Assembly: GCF_048544455.1 (NCBI RefSeq)
Contig: NC_133536.1
Span: forward strand, 201,193,325-201,257,324
Direction: 5' to 3'
DNA length: 64,000 nt
From: Silene latifolia
Taxonomy: Eukaryota; Streptophyta; Magnoliopsida; Caryophyllales; Caryophyllaceae
Position 1 is the stretch's first letter; each line of letters starts with the position of its first letter. Under the pieces are notes generated by a model. The model ran no database searches and was not told the origin of the DNA. It saw nothing but the letters and a program-made list of their open reading frames with translations. The position numbers and the translations under genes are program-made. Positions 22,640 through 36,300 of this stretch are shown in pieces.

Positions 22640-25600
22640 TGGTATCAGTAGTTCAGTATTATCTTTTCTGGGTTGTTTTATCTCTGTTTCTTGTTTAAAT
22701 CACATCAAGAACACGATGTATATCAAATCGCTTCCGCACATTATTTCTGTTCAGTTTATTTCATTGTTTTTCTTGGAATTTAATCAATATGCATGAGGTT
22801 GATTCCGTTGATACTTCATCAAATTTCGATTACTATGATGATCCCCTATACTTTTCTACTTCTGATCAAACCAATGTTGTTCTTACTTTCTTTCTCTTTG
22901 ATGGTCATGATTTTGTTGGTTGGAAGAGGGAGGTTCTTATGGCCTTGACTGCCAAAAATAAAGACGGCTTTATTGATGGCACTTGTGTCCTCCCTCCCCC
23001 CACTGATAAAAGGCACAAACAGTGGAAACGCTGTGATTTCATGGTTATGCGTTGGGTGTCTAATTATTTGGATAAAAGTCTGAGGGAAAATTTAGTATGT
23101 AACCTCGTCTAAACAGTTTTGGAGTGAGTTGCTTGAGCGTTTTGGTGTCTCAAATGTTTTGGAAGTGTATCAATTGACTAAATATTTGGAGGCCATAGTT
23201 CAAGACAACTTGTATTTGGTTGAATATTATAGCAAAATGAAAAATATGTGGGAAACTCTTGATTCTCTTGATCCACTGCATATATGCTCTTGTGGCAAGA
23301 TTCAGCTTTGTTCTTGTGATTTGTTGAAAAAGATGATAAAGAGGGAGAGTAATGCGAAGGTGATTCAGTTTCTCATGAACTTGAATAGTAGTTATGTTGG
23401 AATTAGGACACAGATCTTATCTCTAGAATCTCTCCCATCTATCAACAAGGTGTTAGCACTGTTACAAAAAATAGAGAGGCAGAAGCAAATAATTGATGAT
23501 GTCTCTTCTCTCACTGAGGTTAATGCATATGCTAGCTTCAGGCCTTCTGATTCCAAGAAAACTGTTTTCTCTGGTGCACCTAATGGTGAATCTGCTTCTG
23601 TTAAACACTGTGATAATTGTAACAGGGATGGTCATACCAGGACAACTTGTTTTGGACTAAACAAGTGTCCTCATTGTGGGAAAAAGGGGCACAATCCAGC
23701 CAATTGTTTTGTGATAAGAGGTTTTCCTGGTGACAAAAATAAGGGTAAAGAAAAGGTTCAGCAGTCTGCAACTGGTTTTCCTAAGAAGGGAGCTCATTCA
23801 GCTGATGTGTTACAAGAATCTCCTCTGGATAGTTCCTGTTTGGATGCAACTGGGACAGCTGGTTGTAATATGGTCAATAATGTTCCTGATTCTGCAGTTT
23901 CTCTTAATTCTGATATGCTTGATGGATTAATTACTTCTGTTGTTGTTCAGGTTCTGAAAAGAATTTCTGATCAACAACCTGCTTTGTCCACTGCTAATTT
24001 TGCAGGTATGACCACTGCTACTTCTTATGCTTATACTGCTAATACATCTTCATATATGCTTGATTGGCTTATTGATACGGGTGCATTTGATCATATGACA
24101 TATGATTGTTCCATTCTAGCTAATGTTCATGTTTTTAAGAATCCCATTAGGGTTGGTTTACCTGATGGGACTATTAAGTTGGTTCATAAAATGGGTACTG
24201 TTTTCCTAACTGACAAGATTACTTTATCTAATGTGTTTTTAATTCCAGACTTTAAGCAAAATTTGTTGTCTGTAAGTAAGCTTCTTGATTATCATAAGTT
24301 GTCTGTTGTTTTTACCTCACATGGTTGTCTGTTTCAGGACCCTTCAAGTAAGCTTGTTGTGGCTAAGGGCAGGAGGATTGGTGACCTATATAGATTTCAC
24401 AAACAGCATGATAATTCTTGTTCTATTTCTTTAGCTAATCAAATTAGACAACTAGTGCTAAATAAGTTTCAGACTTTGGATAGTAATACTTCTAAATCTG
24501 AGTCATCTATTTCAACTGCTAATAATAAATCTATAGTTTTACTTCATGAGAGACTTGGTCATATGTCAATTAATAAGTTGAAGTTTGTATCTGGTTTTTC
24601 TCATATGATCAATAATGATAAGTTTCATTGTAAATCGTGTATTCTTGCCAAGCATCATAGGCTACCTTTCCCTGCTAGTACACATAGAGCATCTTCTTGT
24701 TTTGTTTTTGCTGAATATGGATATTTGGGGTCCATATAAGATCCCTTCAATGACTGGTGCCAAGTATTTCTTGACTATTTTGGATGATTTCTCAAGGAAT
24801 ACTTGGACCATACTTTTCCAAACTAAAGATCAAGTTGTTCATTTGATCAAAAATTTTATCACTTATGTTCATACACATTTTGATGCAAATATTAAGATCA
24901 TTAGGTCTGACAATGGGACTGAGTTTCTTCAGGAGGTTTGTGGTTCTCTTTTTAAGGAGATAGGGATTGTTCATCAAACCAGTGTTGTTGGAACACCCCA
25001 ACAAAATGGTAGGGTAGAACGCAAGCATCGACACTTATTGGAGACTGTAAGAGCATTAAAACTTCATGCTAACCTTCCTATTAAGTTTTGGGGAGATTGT
25101 TTATTGGCTGCTACTCATTTAATTAATCTTATGCCTACATCTGTTATTAATAACAAGACACCGTATGAGTTACTTTTTGGTTATGTTCCTTTATATGATA
25201 CATTAAGAACGTTTGGATGTTTATGTTATGCCACAATGCCACCTACTTATAGTGACAAATTTGGAAGTAAAGCAAGGGAATGTGTTTTTATTGGTTATCC
25301 TCATAACCAGAAGGGATATAAGTTGTATGATTTAAAATTGCATAAAATTTTTGTTAGTAGATATGTAGTCTTTAAAGAACAGGTCTTTCCATTTCATCAA
25401 GACAATCCCCATGAGGACCTGCACATTACAACCAGTAATCTGGTGAATCCTGCAACCTCTACAGTTATTGTACCTGTTCAGGTTTCACCTGCACAATCTG
25501 GTGGTGGTAATCCACCATATGCTTCTGTTGAAGAGCCTGTTTCTACCACAGAAACTGTTCTCCCTGATCCAAGTCCAAGTAATCCAACTTCTGATGGTGT

Positions 25601-27339
25601 TCATGCCAGAAGATCTACTAGACCTAGGCAGCTAAGTACTTGGTTACAGGGGTATCAATGTAAGATACCTGGTCAGCAAGCTACTGCTGGTCTGGCTCAA
25701 GCATCTGTGTTTCAAGCTGAAGTGCTTCAGACAGTAGAAGATTATCCACCAGATTATGTTGCTTCCTTGTTCAATGTTTTACAAGAGCCTGAGCCATATT
25801 CTTACAAGCAAGCACATCAAGATCAGAGATGGATTGATGCAATACAAAAAGAGGTAAAAGCTTTAGAGGAGAATCAGACCTGGGATGTAGTGCCATTACC
25901 TGAAGGGCACAAGGCTATTGGATCCAAATGGGTATACAAAATAAAGTATAAGCCAGATGGTTCAGTAGAAAGATTCAAGCAAAGATTAGTGGCTAAGGGC
26001 TTCAATCATGTCAAGGACAAGGATTATAAGCACACATTTTCTCCAGTAGCTAAGTTCACCACAGTGAGAACTCTTTTGGCACTTGCAGCAGCTAAGAAGT
26101 GGCCATTGTTTCAGTTGGATATTAACAATGCCTTCTTACATGGTTTCTTGGACGAAGAGGTTTATATGAAGCCACCAGATGGTTATGACATGGGCAAAGG
26201 CATGGTTTGTAAATTGAAAAGGTCTTTGTATGGCTTGAAACAAGCATCAAGGCAATGGAACAAGGAATTGACAAAGTATCTTCAAGGATTGAGTTATGAG
26301 CAATCTAAGCATGACTATTCCTTATTTACAAAAAGAGATGCCAAAGATAGCTCCTTTACTGCTATATTGGTGTATGTGGATGATGTTCTATTAACTGGGA
26401 CATCCATTACCGAGATTGAGAAGGTTAAAGCTGCACTTCATACAACTTTTTCTATCAAGGATTTGGGTGAGATGAAGTATTTCCTTGGTCTGGAAATATC
26501 CAGAAATGAGAATGGTTTAATGATAAATCAAAGAAAGTATATAATGGACATTCTACAAGATTTACAAATGGAAAATTGTACCCCTGCAAAGTTCCCAATG
26601 CAGCAAGGCTTAAAGCTATCCATTGATCAGGGAGAATTATTGGAGAATCCTGAGCATTACAGAAGGCTTATTGGGAGATTACTTTATCTTAATATGTCCA
26701 GACCTGACATATCTTATAACATTCAGCATCTCAGCCAATTTGAGTCAGCCATGACTGCCACACATGCAGGCTGTTTTGCACGTTGTCAAGTATATATTTA
26801 AGAGGAACCATAAATACTGGTTTATTTTATGCTGCACACCCACAGTATCAGATCACAGCCTACAGTGATGTTGATTGGGGACAGTGTGCCTTCTCTTGCA
26901 GATCCTTGAGTGGTTATTGCATATTGTTAGGTCAATCTTTGGTTTCATAGAAGATTAAAAAACAGGCTACTGTGAGTAAACGTTCAGCAGAGTCCGAATA
27001 TAGGAGTCTTTCTTACACAACCTCTGAATTGGTTTGGTTACATGCCTTGTTGCAAGATCTGGGTGTTGCAGTGCCTCGGCCTATTAGTCTATATTGTGAC
27101 AATAAAGCTGCTTTGCACATTTCAGAAAATCCTGTCTTCCACGAAAGGACGAAGCATCTCAGCATTGACTGTCACTTCGTCAGGGATAAACAGGACCAAG
27201 GTTTTCTCATTACAAAGCATGTCAGGACTGGGATGCAATTGGCTGACATTATGACTAAGCCTCTAGGAGCTGCACAACATATGTTCCTATCATCTAAGCT
27301 TGGTCTGCCGTTTCACACCAGTCCCGCTTAAGGAGGGGA

Positions 27340-27647
27340 TATTGGTTATTAGAGTTAGTTAGCTATAGTTAAAAGTTAGTTACTAACTAACTAGAGTAGT
27401 CAATTAACTAACTCCCAAGGTTAGTTAGAAGAAGCCAAAAGTTGTTATAAATACTAACAACCTGGCTCATTGTAAGATAACAAATTCATAATAAAAAATA
27501 TTATTCATCAAAATTCTCTCAAATATTGTTACATCAATCGTTCTAAGTATCATACACAATACATTCTATATTCTTCTATTCTACTCTAATCTTCATCTTC
27601 TACTTGTTCATTCTTCAACAACTTCAATGGAGTTCTTGGTTTCTACA
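27340..27647 (+). repeat. 3' LTR of the Ty1/copia element
   Basis: It is the same 308-bp sequence as the 5' LTR, with about 4 differences, directly after the polypurine tract and before the second ATAAC. Confidence 0.9.
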
Positions 27648-27714
27648 ATAACACTGACCTTCTTCTAATAAACTCCAAAAGTCCGACCTACAAGAGAATA
27701 ATAGATCAGATTAA

Positions 27715-28130
27715 GGCTCTATTTGACAAAACTACCTGAAAATGTATCTGAAACCTGAAAAGGTAGCTGAAAACTGAAAAGTTAACTAAAACATGAAAAG
27801 GTAACTGATAAGGTAGCTGAAAAGTAAGAGTTGATAAGGTAACTGATTATATAAAAATGTGTTTGGCAAACTAGCTGAAAATGTAGCTGATTTTGATATA
27901 ATATGAAAATTATTTAATATTATGGAATAAAGGGGTACAAAATGGAAAATAAGTCATTTTAGGTATCTGATTTCTCAAATGCTACCTGAGGTAGCATTTC
28001 ATTTTAGGTACCTTATTTGACCAAATAAGCTACTTGCGAAACACTTGTAAAAAATCAGGTAGCTGAAATTTTGGTCAAATAAGCTACTTTGGTCAAATAA
28101 GCTACCTGAAGTGTCGTGCCAAACGGAGCC
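27715..28130. mobile_element. PIF/Harbinger (Tourist-like) MITE
   Basis: The 416-bp element starts GGCTCTATTTGACAAAAC and ends GTGCCAAACGGAGCC. It is flanked by TAA on each side (27,712-27,714 and 28,131-28,133). The interior repeats the word AGGTAGCTGA in both orientations many times. Confidence 0.7.
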
Positions 28131-28387
28131 TAAACCTTTAATGTTCAAAAATAATGACAATAGTTTGTGAGAAGACATTCTCAATCAAAAGTTTAAGTTA
28201 ATGGTTAGAACCCATTCAAAGTTGATAGTGCGCAAGCCCATCCATTAAATATGTTAAATTTCATTTGTAGATTTTGGAGGCTTTTAAGATTTGAACTTGA
28301 GACCTCATATACCACGTGAGAAGACAATTTTAACCAAAAATATATGTTGATGATTAAAGTTCAATCAATGGTTCTATAACTTAAAAA

Positions 28388-28840
28388 GTTTTTTTTTTTT
28401 TTTTTTTTTGGCAGCTGTAAAAAAAGTGGATTACATCCTCATCGCCCTCTTAGCTAAGCGATGAGCTCGTTTATTAAGATTCCTAGCTACAAAACTAAGG
28501 CATAAACAGTGAAAAGATGGAAGTAAGGTAGCAATATCTTCAAGCACCCTTTTAGCAAGATGATGTTCTTGTTCAATCCCTACAATTTGGTAGAGTACCT
28601 GTAAACAGTCAGACGAAATGTTTAAATTAAATATCCTATTACAGACGACCCATTCGTGAACTTTCCTAATACCAAGAGCTTCAGCTTGACTTGCTGATTC
28701 AACCTTGAACTTGCTTCCCCCCTCAAACAAAATACTCCCTTCATTACTATAAGCTACCCAGCCGACATAAGCCTCCAAATTATCAAACCAACTAGCAATT
28801 CCCAAACAATTATAAGACAATACAAAATTCATAATTTAAC
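28388..28840 (-). mobile_element. 5'-truncated LINE: C-terminal RNase H and poly(A) tail
   Basis: On the minus strand an open frame of 133 residues (28,832-28,431) has an RNase H fold of the RVT_3 type: an acidic residue in SQAEALGIRKVHEW and SSDCLQVLYQI, with a C-terminal FVARNLNKRAHRLAK. The stop is followed by about 20 bases and then a run of about 20 A (28,409-28,390), as at the 3' end of plant L1-type LINEs. The first catalytic Asp region is degenerate or missing (GWVAYSNEG). No clear target duplication was found, so the 5' limit is approximate. A host RNase H-like gene fragment is less likely, given the poly(A). Confidence 0.65.
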
Positions 28841-28859
28841 TCACAGAATAACATGCCTT

Positions 28860-29173
<314 letters not shown>

Positions 29174-29383
29174 CTCAGTTCCGGTCGTTTGTTGTTCTAT
29201 TCCATTTTGGAGGTGTTTCAGTTAATTATTCTCCTTCCTATATTGGGATTGCATTTGATGAGAAATTTGATCATTCACACTCAATTTGATCTATTTGTTA
29301 TTTTATAATTGGTCCCCTCACCTTTTATTGATCTTTGTACCAAAAATCAAAGGATAATAAATTGACCGGAACGGAAGGAGTAG
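29174..29383. mobile_element. Stowaway-like MITE
   Basis: The left end has CAGTTCCGGTCGTTTG and the reverse complement of the right end reads CTACTCCTTCCGTTCCGGTC. The CTCCTTCCGTTCCGGTC end is typical of Stowaway. The left end is eroded next to the TA tract. Confidence 0.5.
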
Positions 29384-29618
29384 ATAAATCTCTATTGTTC
29401 ATCAGGGTTACACAATTAAGAGATTTGTATATGTTTATAAGAAACATAACAAATTAGGAAAACGATAGTATTTTGAGGGTATTATGTAGTTTGGTTTCAT
29501 GATTTTTGGTCACTATCCGATCCAAGGTACAATTGGTTTGGCCAAGGACCCGTCCAAATACCAAAGTGTTATGATTAGGTGGCCCGTGCACCAGACAAAA
29601 AAAAAATGAGACTCAATT

Positions 29619-31116
29619 TGTTGAGTTTATGGATTCAAGTACCTAAGAGGGAGAGGGGGTGAATTATGTACTATTTAAAAAAAAAAATTGTAACTACAAC
29701 TTTATTGATTAAAGTGAGTTTCAAGAATAAAAGAGATAAAATAATACTTCGAGTAATATTGTTAAATTACACGAGTACTAAAATAAATGTTTGCTGAAGT
29801 ATGAAAATAACAATCGTTCTGACTGTAGCTATTTGTCTCAGTTATGGAATACGAACTGTAGGCCAAATGTGACAGTATGATGAACTGTTACTTCGAAGGT
29901 TTAAGCAAAGCAAAACAAACAATAATAAAAGAGCAGCGGAAATAAAGTGAAACAATTGAACACGAGATTTTTGAATTGGTTCGGTAAGAAACTCAAGTGC
30001 CTACGTCCAATCTACCTTTTTATTGCTTTCTTTTAGTGATCTACTCCGACAACTAAAAGACCCGTACAATAAAATACACCAACCTACTCCGGTTGTAAAG
30101 CAAGTCCAAGAACTACTCCGTTCTTATGACAAGCCAACTCGCAACCTACTCCGGTTGCCAAGAGTTAAAGACTACTCCGTCCTAAACTCTACTAACACAC
30201 TTAGAATGTTATAGGATCAAGTTTTCACTAACATATTCTTAGCAAAGAATAGAGATGGACAACTTTTACAAGATCAACAATTCTTAAGCAAGAGAGTTTA
30301 GTATTATAAAGTAACAGTAGCCACGACTGTAACAACTTGAAAACTTTTAAAAGTATTGCAAAATAAATACTCGGTTTTAAAGCTTTGAAAAACAATTTGC
30401 AAACTTGAAAAATATTTCAGAAAAGTCTTGGGATTTTATGAGGAGGATGGCTCGCCTTTTATAGAGAGAATGGGTGAGGAGGTTGCTAGGGTTTGAAGGG
30501 TCAAAGACCACACATGTGAAGAGCTTTAGCAACCACTCAAAACATTCACCAAAGAAGGCTCTTTTGCAAAGGCAAGAATAGAGAAAGAGTGTTTGAAAGA
30601 TATCCTTAAAAGCTCATGCAAATTCAGAAAACAAAGAAGAAAAACAAGTCACATGATGACAAGTTTACACAAATATGGCAAAAAACAATTCTTGTTTTCC
30701 AAAAGACCAAAGGGTTGAATTTGCACAAAGAGGAAACATTTTGAAATTAATAATTATTCAAACCACTCTTTATTGAAGACCAACTCCTAATAAAATCTGA
30801 AGTTTTATCTTTGAAAAATAAGAGACGTGAAAGATTTTTCAAAAGATAAAAAGGGCTTCAAGTGTTACGAATTGTGGCAACAATCCAAGCAGCTGTTTAC
30901 TAATGAAAGCAACAGTCGTCTTGACTGTTTCTATTACTCTAAGATACTCTACTTTCTCACTTGTACATTAGATGACACTAAGACTCAATACAAAGGGATG
31001 ATTAACAACTTCAACACTTCTTAATCCATGCTTGATTTAATCATTAATCCTGAAAAGGTAAACTAAGATAGCACAAATCAAATGGGCATGTTATCATCAA
31101 TATAAGGAACCCAACA
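29619..31116 (-). repeat. 3' LTR of the Sirevirus element
   Basis: Minus-strand termini are TGTTGGG at 31,116 and CTCAACA at 29,619. It is about 99% identical to the other LTR. Short open frames inside it are duplicated in both LTRs and are not genes. Confidence 0.92.
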
Positions 31117-31655
31117 AATTCCCCCTTTGATGATGACAAGCCCTAAACGAATGTATAAGCAATGTAAACACCTTAATTCAAGATTTTAATCAAGCAAGAT
31201 CATATGAGAGAAGGGACTATATTACCTTACCTAAGGCAAGAGCTAGAATCAAACTACCATGACAATTTTACATTGCCCCAAAACAAGATTCAAAGCTAAG
31301 AAGGTTAGGCCTAGACATTAGTTAATCAATATGCAAAGAGATTAAGAGCATGAGTTTACCTTTTCCCCCTCTTGACATCATCAAAAAGGATAGGGATGTC
31401 AAAGGCATTAGAGTGCAGATAACCACAAGAAAACGCAAAAAGACACATATAACCGTGACAAGGTAACAAAGTCAACACAAACATACGGTTAAACATAAGT
31501 TCACCATAGTTCACCACGGCTAAATAAAGTTTAAGAGACACTAGCAAGCATTAAAATTACAAGTAAAGAAAATAGTCTTAGAAGGGCACAACACGGTGGG
31601 ACAAAATGAAAAAGGGCACGGGCAAAGTCAAGGGGGCCGAGAAGGAAGGGATAGG

Positions 31656-33368
31656 CTAAGGGGAGGAAGCTTGTTCACCATCCGAGCCACTACCCAAAGG
31701 ATCATCATCCACATGAGCATCATCACCATTTTCCTTTGTAGACACGAGAGTTGAGATGATATCCACCTCAACACGGATGAGGTCCACGGTGGAAGCAAGG
31801 GCCGAGATAGCTAAATCTCTTTGATGAGCATCTTGCTTAATCCAAGCACTCAACTCAGCCACAACTTGAAGAACTTCCCGCATACTACCCGAATTCACTT
31901 GACTAGACGACCCAACCTCAGGATCCGTCTTAATTGTCACAGAAATCAATTCATCATTTTCCACCTTGATGAGCATTTCCCCCATTTGACCATTACTCAT
32001 AACATTGCACATGTCTAAAGAACCCAAGCTAGTACTCACTAAAACCCCTTGTGCCTTGAGCACAACCGACAACCACATTCCATAGGGCAAGTGAAGCATG
32101 CTAGAAGAGGGTCTACGAAGTTTGGTCGAAATAAGATGAAAACGCTTAAACATTAACCCAACTAAGTTCACCTTTTTGTGAGTTGCAATATGATAGATTA
32201 AATATTGTTGAGCTATGGTGAGTTTTCCCCGATCACCCGAGGGATAAATTGATCGACACAACATGTTAAAGACAATTCGAAGAGGAGGGGGTATTTGGGT
32301 ATTACTCATTGGACCGCAAGTGACAGCTTTGGGACACACGACTTGAGCGACACTAAGGGGTGAGGCGTAAGGTAAAGCAACCCAGGTTTCGGAGGGGAGT
32401 TTGTCATAACCTCCGGTTGGGATATCAAGGGCGGTAGCAAAATCAGATTGAGTAAGTTTCAGAGGCTTACCATTCACCTTAGTCGTGAGAAATTCACCCG
32501 ATTTGTCAACTCGGACGGTTGCAAAGAATTGAATCACCTCACTCACAAAGACCGGTTCACGCATTTCTAGCAATTTTTCCCAACCTTGAGCCAATATCAT
32601 GTCACGGACAGTGTGAAAGGCGGGAGACTCGAACCAAGTTTGGTTGTAAACCCGAGGAGAATGGATGGCTTTGGGATTCATCAACCTCTCACAATTTTTG
32701 TAGATGGAGGTAGGGAGATCTATGCTTTCAAGGTGATCCCAAACAAGAGCCAAGTCCCATTTAGAGGTTAGGGAAACCGAATCTGAGGGAGAAAGGTACA
32801 CAAGTTTCTTCTTTAAGGGTTTCGATTTTTTCAATGGTGGTTCACTGGGTGTTTCAACAGGAGGATTAACAGTAGGGTTTTCGATGTTGCTTTGCTCGAC
32901 ACTTTCAGAAATGGGGGGTAATTGGGATGAAGAGGCTTTTTCTTTCCTTTTGTTGTTTTTCTTCGCCGGAATCGGATCAGACTCGGCGGACTTGGTTGGA
33001 TTTTCATTCAAATCGAACTCAGTTTCTTCAATATCCTCGACATTCACCGTAACCGATTCAGAGGAAGAGCTTGGAACAGCAGTGCTCTTCTTCCGACCTC
33101 CTCGAGTGCGACGCCCTACCATGGTGGAGATGGGGATGTCGTCGGATGATGGTGGAACAGTGGAAAGAGGATTTGGAAGAGGGTTTGGTGGATCTGGGTT
33201 CGGTGATGGGATTGGAGTCGTGTTTGAGGTTTGTGGAGGAAAGACATGGGAGATTTTGGGTGAAGGCATGATTGGAGTTGTTGTCGTTGGTGGGTCAGAT
33301 GTGACGGGTAGTGAGGTAATTTTTGTGGGTTTGACGGGTATAGTGGTATTGTAGGATGTTTTTACCAT
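31656..33368 (-). other. Third ORF region of the Sirevirus element
   Basis: An open frame of 570 codons lies 3' of pol. Its N-terminal third is proline/serine/threonine-rich and basic (GRRTRGGRKKSTAV). Its middle has a folded-looking block (FHTVRDMILAQGWEKLL, VIQFFATVRV, FATALDIPTGGYDKLP) like the domain catalogued in plants as a putative plant transposon protein. Some Sirevirus lineages are known to carry a gene here, often called envelope-like, but nothing in this one shows a signal peptide or membrane anchor. Function unknown. Confidence 0.6.
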
Positions 33369-36300
33369 GGTGGGTTAAGGTGGGTTAGTGGGTAGGTGAG
33401 ATGGTAGGATTTGGGGAGATGAAGGGATAGACGGGTTGTAGGATTTTGGTGGGTTAATGAGTTTGGACGGGTATAGGGGTAGAAGGTGGGTTGAAGGAAG
33501 TAAATGGCCCAATAAATGAGGGAGGTGAGGTAGTTGGCCCAACTAGACACATTTAATTACTCGAGATCAGACGCAAGGTAACATATTATAAACGTAAATT
33601 TAGATATGAGGTTGAGTGATTACCGATTCACGAATACGGTGTTAATTTTTGGTCTAAAAATGATGTCAATGCACTTAGAATACTTAATGACATATAACCA
33701 ATTTTAATTTAATCAATTAAGGAAATTTGTAAAACACACACTAAAAATCACAAGCAATTAATTAACCCAATTTCTAGTCTAAATTTCTCAAAATGTTCTC
33801 TTGCAAGTGGCTTAGTGAAAATATCGGCAATTTGATTTTCGGTCTTGCAAAAGATAAGTTTAACATGTCCTTTTTCCACATGATCACGAATGAAATGGTG
33901 ACGAATATCAATATGTTTGGTTTTAGAGTGTTGAATAGGATTTTTGGAAATATTTATTGCACTCGTATTATCACACATTATGGGAACAGAGTCAAAAATA
34001 ATACCAAAATCCAAGAGTTGTTGTCTTACCCAAAGTAATTGAGAACAACAATGTGCGGCACTAACGTACTCACTTTCGGCCGTTGAAAGAGCTACCGTAT
34101 TTTGTTTCTTTGAGCCCCAAGAAATCAAACAAGGACCCAAGAATGTTGCAATTCCGGAGGTACTCTTTCTATCAACCGTGCATCCCGCATAGTCCGCATC
34201 CGAAAAGCCTATGAGATCAAAAGGACAATGTAAGGGATACCACAAGTAAAGATTTTGAGTTCCAATCAAATACCGAAGAATTCGTTTAACGGCTTTAAAA
34301 TGTGATTCTTTCGGATTTGCTTGGAACCTAGCACATAAACAAACACTAAAGAGAATGTCGGGATGACTTGCGGTCAAGTAGAGAAGTGAGCCTATCATAC
34401 CTCTATACACCTTATCGCTAACATTCTTACCGAGTTCATCTTTGTCCAATTTGGACCCGGCTACCATAGGTGTATCATGAGACTTACCATTAGTCATCCC
34501 AAATTTCTTAAGCATTTCTTTAATATACTTTTGTTGATGGATCATGATTCCATCCTTTGATTGCTTAATTTGGAGCCCAAGGAAAAATCCTAGCTCACCC
34601 ATCATGCTCATTTCAAACTCCGATTTCATTAGTTCCGAAAAATATAAGTAAAGGAGTTCATTTGTTGCACCAAATACAATGTCATCAACATATACTTGTA
34701 CAACCAACAGTTAAATCTGACCGTGACTTTAAGAACAATGTTTTGTCAACGGAGCCTCTTTTAAAACCATTTTCAATAAGAAACTTAGACAATCTATCAT
34801 ACCAACACCTAGGTGCTTGTTTTAAACCATAAAGAGCTTTGTCTAATTTGAAAACATGGTTAGGCAAGTCATTGTTCTCAAAACCCGGTGGTTGCTCTAC
34901 AAAGACATCTTCTTCCAAATATCTATTTAAGAAAGCGGTTTTAACATCCATTTGGAAGAGTTTAATGCCTTTGTGAGCCGCAAAAGCTATAAGCAATCGT
35001 ATGGCCTCAAGTCTAGCTACCGGTGCATAGGTTTCATCGTAATCAATACCTTCTTGTTGGTTATAACCTTGCACCACTAGCCTAGCCTTGTTCCTTACAA
35101 TTTCTCCCGAGTCATCAAGCTTATTGCGAAAGACCCACCTAGTACCAATGACGGTACGATTAGGCGGTCTAGGGACTAAGTGCCATACCTCGTTTCTTTT
35201 GAATTGATTGAGTTCTTCTTGCATAGCAAGCAACCAGTCTGCATCAGTCAAGGCGACTGTTACATTTGAAGGTTCAATTTGAGAGAGGAAGGCATTGTGG
35301 CCACAATACTCATTGAGATGAGCGAGATTGTTGAGGGATGATCTTGTTCGAATTCTCGAGTTGAGATCACTTGTGAGATTAGTGAGTGGATGAGAGCTTT
35401 GATGTTTCCACTTCTTTGGAACAATGGTTTCTTGTTCCCCCTCAACAGCATCAGTCACAGTGACTGTTTCTTTTGGCCTGGAAGGATCTTCATCCTCACA
35501 TTTTTGGATTGCTTCAGTTCTGGAGGTGGAGGCAACGGTCGTTGGGTCTGTTGCTTCCAGAGAAGAAACAGTAGCAGAGGTGCTACGTGTTCCCTCTGAG
35601 TTGCTGATCTCCTTTGAAGGTGACAGTCTCTGTGTCTGTTGCAAGTCAGTGCTGGGAGCTTCTTCATCCTCGAACACAAAGTCCTTTCGAACAAGGCAAA
35701 TCTCAAACTCATCGTCATCACTATCTTCATCAGCATTCACGTTTTGTACCTGTCCAAGCACACTAGATTCATCAAAAATGACATAAATGCTTTCTTCAAT
35801 TAACAAGGTTCGTTTATTATAAACTTTATAGGCCTTGCTATGATCGGAGTACCCAATAAATACTCCTTCATCACTACGTGGATCGAACTTACCCAAGTTG
35901 TTTTTACCATTGTTATGAACAAAACATTTGCTTCCAAAACATCTAAAATATGAAATGTTGGGTTTTCTTCCACGTAGCAATTCATATGGAGTTTTATTCA
36001 AAATACTCCTTATCATGACACGATTATGGATGTAGCAAGCGGTATTTACCGCTTCGGCTCAAAAGTTCTTAGGCAACTTACTAGTTAATAACATTGTTCT
36101 AGCCATTCCTTCAAGGGTTCTATTCATCCTTTCAACCACACCATTTTGTTGTGGTGTTCTAGGAGCCGAGAAGTTATGGTCTACACCATTGTCATCACAA
36201 TAAGCACCAAATGATGAGTTTTCGAATTCGGTTCCGTGATCGGTTCTCATTGAAACAAGTTTTAGACCAAGTTTATTTTGAATCTTTCTTAACCAAATTA

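Larger units (their letters stand above)
22332..27647 (+). mobile_element. Young Ty1/copia LTR retrotransposon
   Basis: The element spans 5,316 bp with a 5-bp duplication ATAAC (22,327-22,331 and 27,648-27,652). LTRs are 22,332-22,639 and 27,340-27,647, 308 bp each, differing at about 4 sites (about 1.3%), so insertion was probably within the last million years or so. The primer site TGGTATCAGTA, matching initiator tRNA-Met, follows the left LTR. A purine tract AAGGAGGGG precedes the right LTR. Parts in copia order are gag (about 22.8-23.9 kb, with two CCHC knuckles), protease, integrase (about 24.7-25.3 kb), reverse transcriptase (about 25.8-26.5 kb) and RNase H (about 26.8-27.3 kb). It is structurally complete, but the coding part is broken, with a handful of breaks. 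Confidence 0.93.

Noticed and set aside
30023-31024. Short open frames at 30,023 and 30,827, repeated at 39,873 and 40,676
   Set aside because: They are identical because they lie in the two LTRs of one element; no coding signature.
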